Of a DNA stretch of 64,000 nt, positions 37,591 to 50,608 are shown piece after piece. A program made the translations under genes and the position numbers. Below the pieces are notes generated by a model. The model worked only from the letters and a program-made list of their open reading frames with translations, was not told where the DNA came from and did no database searches. The stretch covers positions 71,582,642 through 71,646,641 of the forward strand of contig NC_133896.1 of assembly GCF_964199755.1 (NCBI RefSeq), given 5' to 3'. The number at the start of each line of letters is the position of its first letter. Within the stretch, counting starts at the first letter, position 1. Source of the stretch: Larus michahellis (taxonomy: Eukaryota > Chordata > Aves > Charadriiformes > Laridae).

Positions 37591-38490
37591 TCTGGGTAAC
37601 ACCGTGGCTTTGTGGAAGGCAAAACCATACAGGTCCTAAAAGGCAGTGAGCAGGTTCACAAGGCAAAAAAAAGTACATTAGTAGCTATTTAATGTTTATC
37701 CAGGAAGAACATCCATCTGTCTCCATACCATTTGCTTATATATGGAAGGAGCACACTCTGCCATTTTTTTTTCTGGTCCAGTTGATACTTGGCTGTGTAT
37801 CTGCCAAGATACAGAGAAGAATGTCTCATGAAAATCAGTCCTGCTGATCAGTCCTGGCCCTGCTGGTCACATATTCCCACTGCTGCTGTCTTCTTTAGCA
37901 AGTTTAAAAACAAACAAACAAAAAAAACCCCAAAACTAAAACGCATTAGTTTAGACCGTGCATGTGAGGGACACCCTGCTGGGGAAAGTGTGGGAGTACG
38001 TTAAACCTTGTGTAGAACTTTGCTGCTGTATTCTTTTTAAGGATCTAGTGTTAGTAGTGAATGCTGGGCTGGATACATCTCTGGTCTTGACCCAGCGTGC
38101 CTTTTATTTATTTATTTTTCCTTTTTTCTTTTTCCTTTTCTTTTCTCTTGCAAAATAAAACTAATGAATGGCTGTTTAATATAGCTTAAAAATGACTGTG
38201 TTAATCACATGATAGTTAATTTTCTGACAAGTCAGTGAATGAGAGAGTTTTACATCCCTCCCTTTGTTGCCAGTGTCCAGAAGAAGTTATACTATTGAGT
38301 AATAGCTACCATTTCCTGACTGTGTATTTGTTGTAGTTAAGGTGATGAACCACAATAAATAGTAAGTTTGTGCAAGATTTTATTTTCAGCCTGTCTAAAT
38401 ATATCTGAAACAAAACCCCAGAGAGCTATGATTTTTATTTGTTCTGTTAATGTGCAACAAATATGAATTTTCTCTTTTTTTGTCTTACAG

Positions 38491-38698
38491 CATAAGCAGC
38501 ACTATTATGGACGTAGATAGCACAATTTCCAGCGGGCGTTCAACTCCAGTTATGATGAATGGACAAGGTGTTCCTGCCTCCTCCGCAAAAAGCATTGCTT
38601 ATAACTGTTGTTGGGACCATTGCCATGCTTGCTTCAGCTCCAGCCCGGATTTGGCAGATCACATTCGCTCCATACATGTGGATGGTCAACGAGGAGGG
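38491..38698 (+). CDS. AEBP2: AEBP2 coding exon 2: linker and zinc finger 1
   Basis: Encodes the last base of Ser214 through Gly283. The acceptor is ttgtcttacag. The translation starts [20 protein letters not shown], which is nearly identical to mammalian AEBP2. Zinc finger 1 spans about 251-276, with ligands Cys253, Cys258, His271 and His276 (C-x4-C-x12-H-x4-H). Two extra His, at 257 and 259, flank Cys258 where the human protein, from memory, has Gln. The exon ends in phase 0 with QRGG. Its donor GGG/gttggt is weak: T at +3 and G at +4 depart from consensus. If the intron is retained, the frame adds 18 residues and stops at 38753-38755, leaving only finger 1. Confidence 0.96.
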
Positions 38699-41600
38699 GT
38701 TGGTGTTACTTTTTGTTTTCTCCCCGTTGTTAGTTGCCAAAATTTTGCTTTTTAATGACGGTAGGAAATTTCATGTTTTAAATTATCAGTTCCGTAGCTA
38801 GTGGCAACTAAGGCTGGACCTTCAGCAGTCTGGTATTAGGCATTCAGCTGTGTCTCTTGCAGAGTTCACTTGGTTTGGTATTCAGTATTTTTAATTGAAT
38901 GCCTAACTTTAATAATGTAGTGAGTTCTTTTTAATCAGTGATTTGAAACTATCATTTTTTTGATAGATGTGTGAATTTCTGAACATCTTGGAGCTGTTGG
39001 TATATCTTTAAGTGCTTATACTTGGTATTCATTTTCTTAAAGCTATTAGTGTACATGTTACTGCATGTGAACTTGGGTGAGGTCATACTTTGATTATTTT
39101 TACGAATGGAGTCTCAGTAGAGGTAAAATATATACAGAATGTATAATAGGGAAGATGTAAAACTCACTGGTTTGAGAGTAGAAAGTCTTACCAAAACAGC
39201 TCTGTCTGTAGTGCTGATGGCAAGCATACCTTCAATATGACTGCATCTAGAATTTTTTTTTAAATTGAGGTATACACATAATCATGCGTATTTCGGTCTA
39301 ATCCCTAGTCAAATGATGCAATTTCCGTTGGTCTCACAATTTTAATATTTCAAAACATCTTCCAGTAATGTAATTTTCAACTCTGTATTTAACTACTTGG
39401 CCCTCCCCAACCTCCCAAATTACCTTTGATGCCTGGAATATGTCATGTAAACTAACTTTACATCAAACACAAGTAATATGCCTGCCTTTGGCACTGTGTG
39501 TAGCAGCTCTTTAATTTCTTGGAGAGCTAACATCAAATCTTAACCTAGAATAATCAGTATCTTTTGAATTTGTCCCGTCACTTCTCCAGAATTAAAATGT
39601 TAGGCCATTAGACTTTATCTTGAGTGAATAAGAGACTTAAATAAAATGCTAATTTGCATTACTTTAAATAATTTATTATGTAATTACATCAGTGAGACAG
39701 CTGTGACTCTGGTTGTATTTAGCTAACGTTTTTTGGTATGAATTAACTTTCAGCTTCGTATTTGGTGACTGTTTTCGTTCTGAACTCTAAGCAGAATTAT
39801 CCATTCAGTGAGCTGGCTTTTTAGGCACCCATGAGATGATTTCTGTAGTTCACTTCATAAGGTTATAAAAGTGTTATATGAATCCTGGATGAAACAATGA
39901 AATGGATGTGGTGTATCAGTATCCTGTGGGCTTTCACATAACTGCATCTCGGGGGATCTTTGTTATCTCATTCATGACCCTTTTTCACTTAAAAAGGGAC
40001 TGGAAGATTTTTCAGGGTTGATTGTGGGTTGTTTTTTTTTTTTGTTTGTTTTTGTATTGTATTTCTGTTCACTTACATTCCATGTGACAGATTTGTAGAT
40101 ATTTTTATTTAGAAAATATTAGACTGTATTTGTCTTTCCAAAAGAGGAGCTTGTTGGAAGCACCAGGTGCCTAATAACTGTTGCATTCAGTTCACACTTT
40201 TTATCCCCCTACTGGAGTTGGTTTATTTTTTGAAAAGTTCTTCAACTTGATGCTACGGAAGGGGACTGATCCTGGCTGTTCTGTTTCAGGGATTTGTCTG
40301 CCACCTGCTGGCGAGGTGTTTAAGCAGTGTTAGAAATGATATTATGGTTTTGATTGGATTTCAGATATCACTCAAATACAATGACTGTACATCTGAAGAA
40401 AAGTGGGAGTAGTAACTGCTTATTGAAAACTTAAAAGCAATGTGATAAGCATCCTTGTATGGTAAAATGTGTATTTTCAAGCTAAAACTGAGGTAATGGC
40501 TCCAAACCAAACCAGATAGATCCACGTAGAGCCCAGGAAAGTTTTGAAAAAAGAGTTCTACATCCCCACATTTTTTTTCAGAAATATTTTGGATTCATCC
40601 TTTTGACAAGGGTTCCCAAGAAGCCTTGCCTGGACTTCTGGTGGGGTGTTGTAAAACCAATTGTTTGTTTTTTGGAGGGATTGCATTTCCACAATATGCG
40701 ACTTCACAGGAGTCGTCCTTTGCTGAGTGCCCTGCAGTCTGCAGTTGCTGATGAAAACATTGGGACAGTTACGGAGCAGTGACAGAGCCAGGAATCTCGG
40801 AAGTTCCAATTCTGTGGCTTCAGGGAGATCTCAAAACTGAGAAGAAGCAGACCAGAGGAGATCAGAGGTTTAGGGGGTTGTGTCAGTAAGTCTGGATCAG
40901 TCATACAGACATGCAGGGTTTTTCAGCTTTGTATTAGTAAGCTGGGTTATCTGTATTTTATACAGCAAGTACACAGCACTCCTGTGGCTGCTCTTTTGTT
41001 TTGAAAATACAGTCTTTTGAATTTTGAGTTTCTTAATCTAGAAAAGAGAACAAGAAACTCAAATCCAATTAGTTTCCTGCAGTTCTGAAAACCTGTATTA
41101 TGGCAGTGCTATTCCTGGGGACTGTATTTTGCTGCTACAAATCAGGGCTATACCTCCCTTCACACACAGACCTGCTGAGGAAATTCTGATGAAAGGCAAG
41201 TTCATTGAGCTTTTTTATTCTCTCAGTTATAGATAGACACAATGAGAAGAGAGAGAAAAGCAGCATGAGTAAGTTCTGCTCCCCTTAATGCACTATTGTG
41301 CATGTGACTGATCTGTACTCTGGAATCACAAAAGACCCATAGACTTTGAATCCTGTGAGAAATTGTAACTTTCTTCATCAGGAATTGAATATAAGGCCCT
41401 AACTAGAGGTATCCAGTATTCCATAATATAGAACTCTGGTGTCTAAATAACTATACTGTAATTAAGAGGTTTTATTTTTGATGCTCAAAACATAAAATTA
41501 TTACTTGCTTTTGAGAGTAAATGATTTTATTTCTATATCTACTACCCAGAGAATGTACACTTGTAACTCAAAAATGTTCTGGTTTAATATCTGGTGGGTA

Positions 41601-41901
41601 CAGATATTGAGTGCAAATGCAAACTCTTTACAGTGGATGCTGTGGCTCTCAACTGTGTTTACCTGCAGGAGCTTCTGTTTTTTTATATTTTATTCCAGTG
41701 ACCTGCTTTTTTGAATACTTGTGGTTGTAATTATTTTTTTTTCCTTGGTAAGATATGAGAAATGTGTTGCAAAATAAATGGTTATTGTTCAAAATTCTTT
41801 GAAGTACTTTGTATTGTGAAAACAGACTTCTCTGCTAATCTGATTTTTTTTTAACTGTTTTCTTTGACTTTTGTAAACTTACCACGTTTTTACTCTGTTA
41901 G
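38699..41901 (+). other. AEBP2: AEBP2 intron 2 (about 3.2 kb)
   Basis: Weak donor gttggt and acceptor tactctgttag. AT-rich, with no coding exon, RNA gene or recognisable transposon seen. It holds only short T runs (near 40030) and minor chance frames. Confidence 0.85.
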
Positions 41902-42009
41902 GTGTTTGTTTGCTTGTGGAAAGGTTGCAAAGTATATAATACACCTTCAACAAGTCAAAGTTGGTTGCAGAGGCATATGCTGACACACAGTGGGGACAAA
42001 CCTTTCAAG
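41902..42009 (+). CDS. AEBP2: AEBP2 coding exon 3: zinc finger 2
   Basis: Encodes residues 284-319 in phase 0 at both ends (108 bases). The translation is [19 protein letters not shown] followed by [17 protein letters not shown], identical to the mammalian protein as I remember it. Finger 2 uses Cys287, Cys292, His308 and His312, with a longer than usual spacing between Cys and His. The exon also contains the linker SGDKPFK, a variant of the classical TGEKPF linker that joins fingers 2 and 3. The acceptor is tctgttag and the donor is AAG/gtaagg, which is strong. Because the length is a multiple of three, skipping would delete finger 2 without a frameshift. Confidence 0.97.
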
Positions 42010-42584
42010 GTAAGGTTCATTGTAAGATACATAATCCTTTATTTTAAGAGCGATCCTGTTTGTTTTTCCTGAAACATTATGTTTAATTGAAAAATGCCAT
42101 CACAGAAGGATTTTTAAACAGTATCCACTGAGATGAGCCTTCGTCTTTGCAATAATTGTGCCCAAAGGTCCTGGTCTGTTATGAAAACAGATGAAGATAC
42201 CATTATTGCTTCTCTATCCCTGTTTCTTTTAATCTATAAATGATAGGGGAGTCTCAGACTAAATACTGCTGAAATGTGTGGTTTTTTTGTGTGCATTTGC
42301 CAGTTGAACTGCTTACACTGTAACAGTGAGATATTTTACCTCGTGCTTTACACTTCCACATTAAACTTTGGATCACGCCTGATGGTGCAAATTCTGTGCT
42401 TGAATAAGAGCTGGTCTGGTTAATGAAATTAAGTTGAAACACAGTCAGTGACTATTTATGGTTAACCTCTCTGAGAACAATAAGGAAATCAGGAATGCAG
42501 GACCATTGAGCTGACTGTATTTCCTGCAGAGTATTTTCTAACTTTCTCTTTCTTTCTCCCCCTAATCTGTACCTGCAATTCTAG

Positions 42585-42698
42585 GTATAGTAGTGTTTAT
42601 CATTCCCATATCCACCAATCCGTTATTAATGAGTTGCTTCATCCTCTTATGGATACAGTTGGGGCAGTTCATAGCTGTCAGTCCTGGATCACTTGATG
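42585..42698 (+). other. AEBP2: Candidate cryptic/poison exon in AEBP2 intron 3
   Basis: The upstream pyrimidine tract (about 42541-42562) leads to CTAAT, a branch-point-like sequence about 20 bases before the acceptor AG at 42583-42584. The downstream donor is ATG/gtaagtcc, matching the full GTAAGT consensus. The 114-base interval therefore has exon-like borders. In the frame passed on by exon 3 it reads Val then stop (gta tag), so inclusion would end the protein after finger 2 and probably trigger nonsense-mediated decay. It may be a pseudo-exon that is never used. Confidence 0.3.
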
Positions 42699-45600
42699 GT
42701 AAGTCCCACCCACACTACTTCAGACTGAAGTTCTCCTTCCATGTAGGATATGAAAATGAATTAGGGTTTTTTTTAAAGTCTAGGTAGCATTTTATGCCTT
42801 CTTCTTCCTCACGCCCCAACCCCACCAACTTTTAGTCACTATTTCTATACTTCCCTCCCCTCTCAGGGAATATCTTCTGCTTTTTTCTTTTTCTATTTTA
42901 AGGCAGCTTTATTACTAAAAAATACTCTTCTGTTAGTGATGTCTTCCAGAAGTTACTGCTTCTGCATAGCCTATAACAGTAGTTATGACAGAAAACAAAA
43001 CTCAACTCAAAACCTAGAGAATAAAAATAGTACATTGCATGTGAGAGAGTTTTTTAATAAAGGTTAGACTCTTTTTCCATGCTGAACTGTGTAGTTTAGT
43101 CTGAAAACTTCTGAATGAGAGAGTGAATAACAACGGGAAACTTGCTCTTGAGGTTAGCTTACCCTTTGTTCAAAGGAATAAGATTAGTGTGCTCTTGGAA
43201 GCATAGCATAAGGATCACAGATCCCTGAAAGTTTGCAGATATGATTAGGTCAGTTGTTGGAACAAGCTTAAATACTAATCTCTGAATAAAATAAAAATAC
43301 CCTAGTCATCAGAGGAGACTTCTACGTTAGGTCGTCTCATTTTGGAATTAAATATTTTATACGTCTTAAAGTATAATGGCAAGCTTTGGTCTTGACAGGA
43401 AAGTCTTTCAGTAGGGTAGTTTGTATACATATTTGGTCTAGATCAAAGAGACTCAATTTTAGAGACACTGGGTTTAAATGAGGTGGTCATAGCTCAGAAA
43501 TACCAGTAGTACTTTTGAGTCTGTCAGAGTTACCTAGAAAAATCAGTAAAAGTTGGTATCCCAGCTTTTTGTCTTGACTAGTCACAGCTGGAGCCCTAAA
43601 ACTTAAAACAACTAGTTCTGATAATAATCATCTTGTGTTAAATATGTGTTATTTCACCAGCTGATTTTCTGTACTTTCTGGTCATACTAAGGGAAAGAAC
43701 AAAACACAGACTAGGATTGCAGTAGTCAATTATCGTGACTCAATGTGTGTCACTTCAGTTTTTTTTTTTCCTACTGTTGTCTTCAGTCCCTCTGTTTGTT
43801 TTAATCTCTGTATTTCTCAGTCTGTTCTTAGGGGCTGTGAATGGAGGATAATTGTGGTCTGAGTAGAATTTTGTAACATCTTTTGTTCCCCTGTCATTTA
43901 TGCTGACTATAGACTTCAGGTCTCACAAGAGGTAGCCAAGTATGTAAGTGTCTGTGGTAGCAACCTGTTAATTAACTGACCCCCTTTCCTTGCTTGCTTC
44001 TTTTGTTTTACAAGCTTTTGAAATCTGCTGTCTGATACAAAAACACTTAAAGTTTTGAATGTTAGTCTTGATTGGTCCAAGAACAGCCATTACTAATTGT
44101 TTTATGGCAGTCGTTCAAAAATGGAGCAAATGTTTCTGTTTGTGCATTTGGCTGTTCTTACAGATCTTAATTGATCACCTTCTAGGAAAATCCAAATTTT
44201 TTCAAGTCACAGTTGGATTAAGGACTTCTTGTTCTTGATGATTATTGCGGACAAAATATCTCCCAAAACCTAAATTACAAAAGAAATTTCTGTTGCATCG
44301 TGATAATATACTTGAGTCCTAGCATAAAAGGAAGGAAGCTGTCATTTTAGAGAACTTGCTGAAAATATCTAGTCATTCACTTAAATAAATAAATGAATGT
44401 GAGGATTTTTGAGGAAAGCTATGGAAGGCAGTAATGGAAATAGTAGAGCTGTATGCTATACAGCTGTTGTCTGCTATCTGTTGTCTGAAGAATTGCTGTT
44501 CAGGATGTTTTTAAGAAAAGCAAAGAATGTTAGACAGGGAAGTGGCAATTAAAAGCATGAAAAATGTACTTTTGTAAAGATAGAAGAACACTACAATCAT
44601 GTAATGACCAGAGGAGAGTAATAAGTATATGGCAGGTCATTATATTCTTATATTTCTAGTCAAAATAAGAGACAAGTGTTTTCTTAAATTGAAAGGCAGC
44701 TGGGGACTGTCTCAGGCATAAAGCTCTCCTTTGCGTTAGAACTACTCTGCTGGAGCATATGTCCCTGTCTTGTCACCCTTTTGTTTGCAAGTGGACTCAT
44801 TTTATGTAGTTGCCTGTTTTGGGTTTAACTATCTTTTTTTTGAGATACACATGGTGTTGTCCTTTGATTAAAAGCTGTATCCTGCTGTAAATGACCTGCT
44901 GTGCTTTTGTATTAAAAGGTCTTTGTGGGTTTACCTGCGCTTTCCATACATTCATACAAACTATGTGACCATGTAATACCTTTGTCACAGAAATGAACCC
45001 ACTTCTAAATTAAAGGCAAAATGTTTCATATTTTCATAAGTTTCTCCTGTTTTTTCTGTTTGCGTGGTTTAGTGTATCGCCCTCAGCATTAATATTGCAA
45101 TACCTGTGTCACAGAAGTTAAATTTCCTTATAAGTACCTATTTTTGAGGCCTTTGTTATGCTAGCTCCATTTTTATATGGGGCAATTTCCTGGTCGTGTA
45201 TGTCCAGCTCATAAGGAGACATTTTATATCTGAGTCATCTGCTGAGCTAAGGGAGGGGAAAAAAAAGATACCCTAGCTTTTTCGGCAGAATTTAGGACCC
45301 AGTTCCCCTTTAGAAATCGTATTCCTTTTCTGTTTATTCCCTCCCTCTTTTTGTAAGTTCTTAATACTGGTGCCCTTGGATTTCACGTGGAATACATGGA
45401 TGGATTTTTTTGTGTGGGTTTTTTTTTTTTGAGGCAATCATCACCAAGTTTTGTTATTGATAAAGTTCTTTTCCTAGAATACCCACCAATCCCTTCAACA
45501 AAGTGTCCATTAAACGAGACAGTTACCGTTGCAGCTAGCACTCAGTCCGTAGTCAAATTCGAATATGATTTCTGCAAAGCAGCATGCTTTTTCAGTCCTA

Positions 45601-48351
45601 CTTTTAGTAAGCATAATTTCTTAGACTTGTTTTTCTTATCAAGAGGATCAAACAAACTGGTGTTGTAGAACATGTTGCTGGTTGAGAATTTACCAGTCTT
45701 TGGCCCACTGTTAGCTATTTTTGAAGTTATGCTGCTCCTCTTAATACCTGAAGTTCATAGCTTTTGTACTGCTGGAAGTTTTCTCTTTGCTTATTGCAGT
45801 CTGATTCTAGTCATCCTTTCATCTTTTTTTTTTTTGTCATTGTAGACATTCATTTAATTATAGGAATTCTCAGAGCATGTAATTGTTTCTCTGAAGACAT
45901 TTAGTGTGTTCATGTTCGTGTATGATTGTATATTCAGAGTTGAGAGTGAAAAAACTAAACGTTATTCTTTTTTAGTTCTATTATTACGTAATTTTTGCAG
46001 CTTTTTAGAAACTGGTGGCGTGTTGTGGAGTATCATCAACATGTAGTGGTGGTCCTGTTGAGGGTTCAGCCACTTAAAAACTTCCAGAACACATAGACAG
46101 GTGGATCTAGAGGAATAATCTGCTGAGTTAGAAAAATGATGCCGGTAACTGTCTTTGGCAAGCTGAGAAAAAGTGAATGAAGAAATTCTATCTTACTTGT
46201 CCTAAACTTGTCTGTTAAAAATAATAAGTATTTGAATAGTTAATGTGCTGTGACAACTTATGTTTTCCAGCATGGTTTCTGGTACTCAAAAAAAAAACCA
46301 AAACCCAAAACCAACAACCAAAATACCCAAACCGAATTACTACTCACTGTGCTTTGTTGCTGTACAAGGCATTGAGATTTATTTGAAGACTTATCAAATG
46401 AACTCTTAAAATATAGTCTAGGTGACCAAATACAAGATGCTAGGCACAATGAAAGGACAAATGGTAGAGTGAGCATAAAACAGTTCTGGATTTTATGCAA
46501 AATTATTGCATATAGCAATCTTTTGTAAATACAAGACTGCATGTGGGTATGCTACCAACTGCTTTCACATACTGATTCCAGTGGGTATGCTCTTAATGTT
46601 TAATATCAGTAATGCAAGATTTGCTCATGTCGGGTAAATGCTTTCAATAGCAACGAATGACAGTTCATTGGAGGCTTTCATTTTTTGTTTGAAAGGGAGG
46701 AAGTAAGTAATAAAAATGAAAGTTGCTGCTTGTTCTACCACCTGTAACTTCAAGAATTCATTAAGGGTTGACTGCATTTGGTATGTCTCTCAGTAGAGTA
46801 ACACTTGTTGAAATCTAGAAAATACAGCCAAGCAGCTTCAGTCCTCATTTGGAATTCGTGTCTGTTACTCTCTTGGCAGAATATCTTCTATGCATTAGAG
46901 CCTTGCAGATGCAGATAGAAAATGTAAAGGCATTCTGCCCAAACCCTTAGGTGTTGAGACAATAAGAAGGTTAATCCAGATGTCTAAAATATTAGTGTTA
47001 GATTTATTGGAAAAATTACACATTGAATATTCTAAAAAGGACTTTTGGTTATTTTGAATTTAGAAAATAACCTGTATTGCTAGATACTTTTATATCCTGT
47101 TTGTTAAAGTCACTGGTTATTACTGCCCATTAATAATGGTGGGTATGGGTACACTGGAGAATTTAAACTTCTTACGTGTTGACTTATTTTCTCTTGAAGT
47201 AACATATCCACCAATCCGGACCCAATCTACCATATTTAAAATTGAATGCAAAATTTTGAGATTTAGGTTTTGGGGGAAAAATGAAAAGATTGGTTTAAAG
47301 TTGTGCATAATAGTTGAGTTTGATTTATTAGAAGCCCTCTAGATCTGTATAACTATCTGGTGGGAAGCTGATTTGGTGTGACTTACCGTCCAGAGATCCT
47401 GAAGTGACAGCCTGAACTGCTCTTTTATCTTTGGAGAGAAGATACTTTACCCATTAGTAACGGATTGCTGGATATATTATTTTAGAGAAAAAAAAAAAAA
47501 GAAAAAGGTAAGACTTTTCTCCTCTTCTACTATTTCCTGTCTACTGCAAAGGCATTCTGTGTCATCTTTGATATATCGGCTGCTATTTGATGACATGATC
47601 AGGTAGTTTAAAACTACACAATGTCTGAATGTAATGATTTCTGCAAATATTTCATACTGTGGCTGCAGACTATAAATAGGCTTTCTGGAAAAAGATAATT
47701 TCTAGTTGCAAGAAAAGTAACTAGTAGCTTGTTTAGATAATTTATATAGAATATCTGTGATTGTTTTCTTTGTATATGGATAGACAAAAGTCAAGTTATG
47801 ACATTGAGTCAAACTGCAATTTGTCATAAAACAATGTTTCCCATCTGACAAGCAATATAATTAAGTCTTATGAACTTGTGTGTTAAAATAATTTAGAAAT
47901 TTGCTTGACACACAGTTTATGTGTTATTTTTCAGAAGGAATTGCCTTTAATATTATACTTTCATAAACTTTGAATATGGAAATGCATGCACTGTACCAAG
48001 ACTTTAGGCTATTTTTGACCTCTAGCAGGCATTGGCAAGACTGAAATTTGAATTTCTCAGTGTGATTGAACTTCAGGTTATGGGGTGTTTTTTTCCATGC
48101 CTTTTTTTTTTTTCTGTCAGTGTTTGTAGGATCAGAAAGAGCTAGAAGATAAAGTTAGGAGCACCTTAATGAAAGCTAAACCGAAGTTTAGATATAGTTG
48201 CTTAGCTTAGTTTTATGAATCTGCTTTTATGGGCAAGACAGCTATTTCAAGGACTTAAAAAATGGAAAATGGAAAATTGCTTGAACGAATGCAGGTATGT
48301 AGTTTACCTGTATCTGATAGTGAGCTTGATCATCTAAATACAACTAAGTAG

Positions 48352-48472
48352 GTCAGGTTCAAGGTCAGGTTGGATGAGCCTTGAGCAACCTAAGCTAGTC
48401 GATGATGTCCCACAGTAGGGGGATTGATTTTTAAAGGTCCCTTCCAACCCAAACCATTCTGTGATTCTATAA
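48352..48472 (+). mobile_element. CR1 LINE 3' tail
   Basis: The 'aggtcaggttggatgagcc', 'ttgagcaacctaagctag' and 'gatgatgtccc' segments and the end 'aaaggtcccttccaaccc' plus 'ccattctgtgattctat' follow the terminal 120 bases of avian CR1 in sense orientation. It is a short, strongly 5'-truncated insertion in intron 3. It is less diverged than the CR1 at 37010-37590. Confidence 0.9.
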
Positions 48473-50421
48473 GTGTAAATTTTAGTCTTTAATATTAATT
48501 TGAAGTGATAAATATTGCTTTGAGGTTACCATAGTGTAAATGAGATCAGGATCTTAAGTGTTTTGAATTTCACAGGCATGCTGGGTTTTCTTATATTGGA
48601 AGTCACTACAGTAGAAGTATACAATATTATTGTTGGAACGTGGAAAATTATAGGGCAAGGTAAAAAGGCATATGTAGGTTTTTGGTATAAATCTTCACAA
48701 TTCTTAAGATACTTACTAGTGCAGGAGACAGGGAGGAACAGATACGGTGTGAAGGATCCTACAGCTTTTTGTCAGGGAATTATGTGTTTGTAGGTAGCTC
48801 AGTATCTAGAAAAATTTCCCTAACTTCCTCTACGTTTTTCTTCCTTTTTTCTTTTTTTTTTTTTAAAAGGCAAATAAAAATGTGACAAATGTCCTCCTAT
48901 TTCTTGTCTTTTATTGTCTTGAAATATATATACATATTTTTAGTCCTATAGCAAGTATGAAGTCCTTGAGGATAACACAGGTTTTTCTCTTCATGGACAC
49001 TATATTGTTTTATGATGATCGTGGAAACCCATTTGCTAGGTCTGAGGACTCTTCAATTCTGCAGCCACAGTTGTAAAACAACACAGTTGGGTTTTAGGGA
49101 CAAAACAGTGGTGTTCTACTGCTGTTTTCTTGTCTTTCAATCAAATGCGCAGGCTTGGGGCAGATTACTGTAAGAGCTTGCAAATTCATTGTTAGCCTTC
49201 AGAAAAAAATTAGCACTATGTACATAGTTGCAGCATTACTTATTTCCAAACTGCTGTTTGAGCTGCCTCATCAGTTTGCTGTGAAGGGAGGTGCTAGAGA
49301 AGAGAGGTACAGATGAAAGAGGGGAAGGAGCAGAAGAGATGTGGAAGACAGAGAACTTCCCAATGGTTTGGAGTGGTGATAGGTTTTTTTGCTACTGGCT
49401 GATCAAGTCATTTGCCCTACTACTATTCTCTGAATCAGAAGAAAAATTGATCATGTGGATACACAATTCATTGCAGCCAATGATGGAATGCGTATCTTAA
49501 AATTACTTTTCTGTTACCCTTGTAAGCTCAGAGCACAAGAGAAAAGGTTTGTGCCTACCTCCCCAATAGTATAATTTAAATACTCATTTTGCAAATAGAA
49601 ATAATTGTAAATATAAACTAAATACTTATAAAAATACCAATAATTATTGTAGCCAGTACTAGCTTAGTTGCACGTATCTTGCCGTTTCTGTGTTTCTGCT
49701 TAATTATTGTTGAATCGTTTATTTTCTGTTTGAGAGAGACCATTTTCTTTAAATAAGAACTTTCTTAAATACTTCTGAAGTAATAGTACCATCCCAAAAT
49801 AAATTTAATTGTTAATACAACTTCCAAGTTACTGAAGTTAAAGTTTTAGACGGAACTGTAAGATACCTGTTTATTGACCTTGTATAGCATTTACAAAAAG
49901 TGTTAAACTGTGTCAAATTTAATGTGTGTAAGGATGTATTTTTTTTACTTCTGCCTTGTCACAAGAAAGGAGGATGTTAAGAGAATGTTACTGTTACCGA
50001 ATGCAGAAGATTGGAGAGCTGTTGAGAAATACAGAACAACAGTGCAGTATTTTGAAAGACAAGGGGATGTTGGTCTGTGGAGGGGAAAGTTCTTCAGAAG
50101 CATTTATTTCTGTGGGAAGAGTTTCAGTGCACATTTGAGAAAGGTTTTATGCTATACAATGTTATGGAGTATAATATAGCATAGAAAAAAATTATTATAC
50201 CATGGAATAATTATTGAGAGTTATAAAGTTCAGATATAAATTTATTTCAGATTATGTTTCTGTTTTTCTATTTAATGATTGCATGTCATTAAGAATTTGT
50301 CTTCTTTTTAGTGTGTTGGAGGTTGAGCCAGAAAAGTCAAACTGAAAGATCTATCAAACTCCTGTGAATGAGTACCACGTAGCATGCTGATACAGTTGTT
50401 GTGGGTTTTTTTTCTCATTAG

Positions 50422-50608
50422 TGTGTAGTTGGTGGGTGCAACGCCAGCTTTGCATCTCAGGGAGGACTTGCCCGTCATGTGCCCACACACTTCAGCCAGC
50501 AGAACTCTTCAAAAGTTGCCAGTCAGCCAAAGGCCAAAGAGGAATCTCCATCTAAAGCTGGAATGAATAAAAGAAGAAAGTTAAAGAACAAGAGACGACG
50601 ATCATTAC
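50422..50608 (+). CDS. AEBP2: AEBP2 coding exon 4: zinc finger 3 and basic patch
   Basis: Encodes residues 320-381 and one base of Pro382. Finger 3 starts exactly at the exon border: Cys320, Cys325, His338, His342 in [19 protein letters not shown]. After the finger come a polar linker ([19 protein letters not shown]) and the basic patch [11 protein letters not shown] (369-379), a probable nuclear-localisation and nucleic-acid contact segment. In PRC2 structures the region just after it binds RBBP4 (family knowledge). The acceptor is tttctcattag and the donor is TTAC/gtaagt, strong. Compared with human from memory, Ser to Ala at 352 is the only change I notice. Confidence 0.97.

Larger units (their letters stand above)
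19716..38490 (+). other. AEBP2: AEBP2 intron 1 (about 18.8 kb)
   Basis: Donor gtcagt at 19716 and acceptor tgtcttacag ending at 38490. The first 0.55 kb is CpG island and the rest is AT-rich. It contains a 30-base C run (32127-32156), a G-rich patch (35938-35975) and an old CR1 fragment (about 37010-37590). Mammalian AEBP2 has a short isoform starting from an alternative first exon upstream of exon 2. I looked for a comparable first exon here and found no convincing one. The many short open frames show no domains and are not annotated. Confidence 0.9.
42010..50421 (+). other. AEBP2: AEBP2 intron 3 (about 8.4 kb)
   Basis: Donor gtaagg, acceptor tttctcattag. AT-rich. It contains a candidate poison exon (42585-42698) and a short CR1 3' tail (48352-48472). 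Short open frames are scattered through it, none with a recognisable domain. Confidence 0.85.

Noticed and set aside
19716..38490. Alternative first exon for the short AEBP2 isoform
   Set aside because: I looked for an ATG-containing segment with a good donor in the phase needed by exon 2, and for a second CpG-rich promoter. I found nothing convincing by eye, which does not prove absence.
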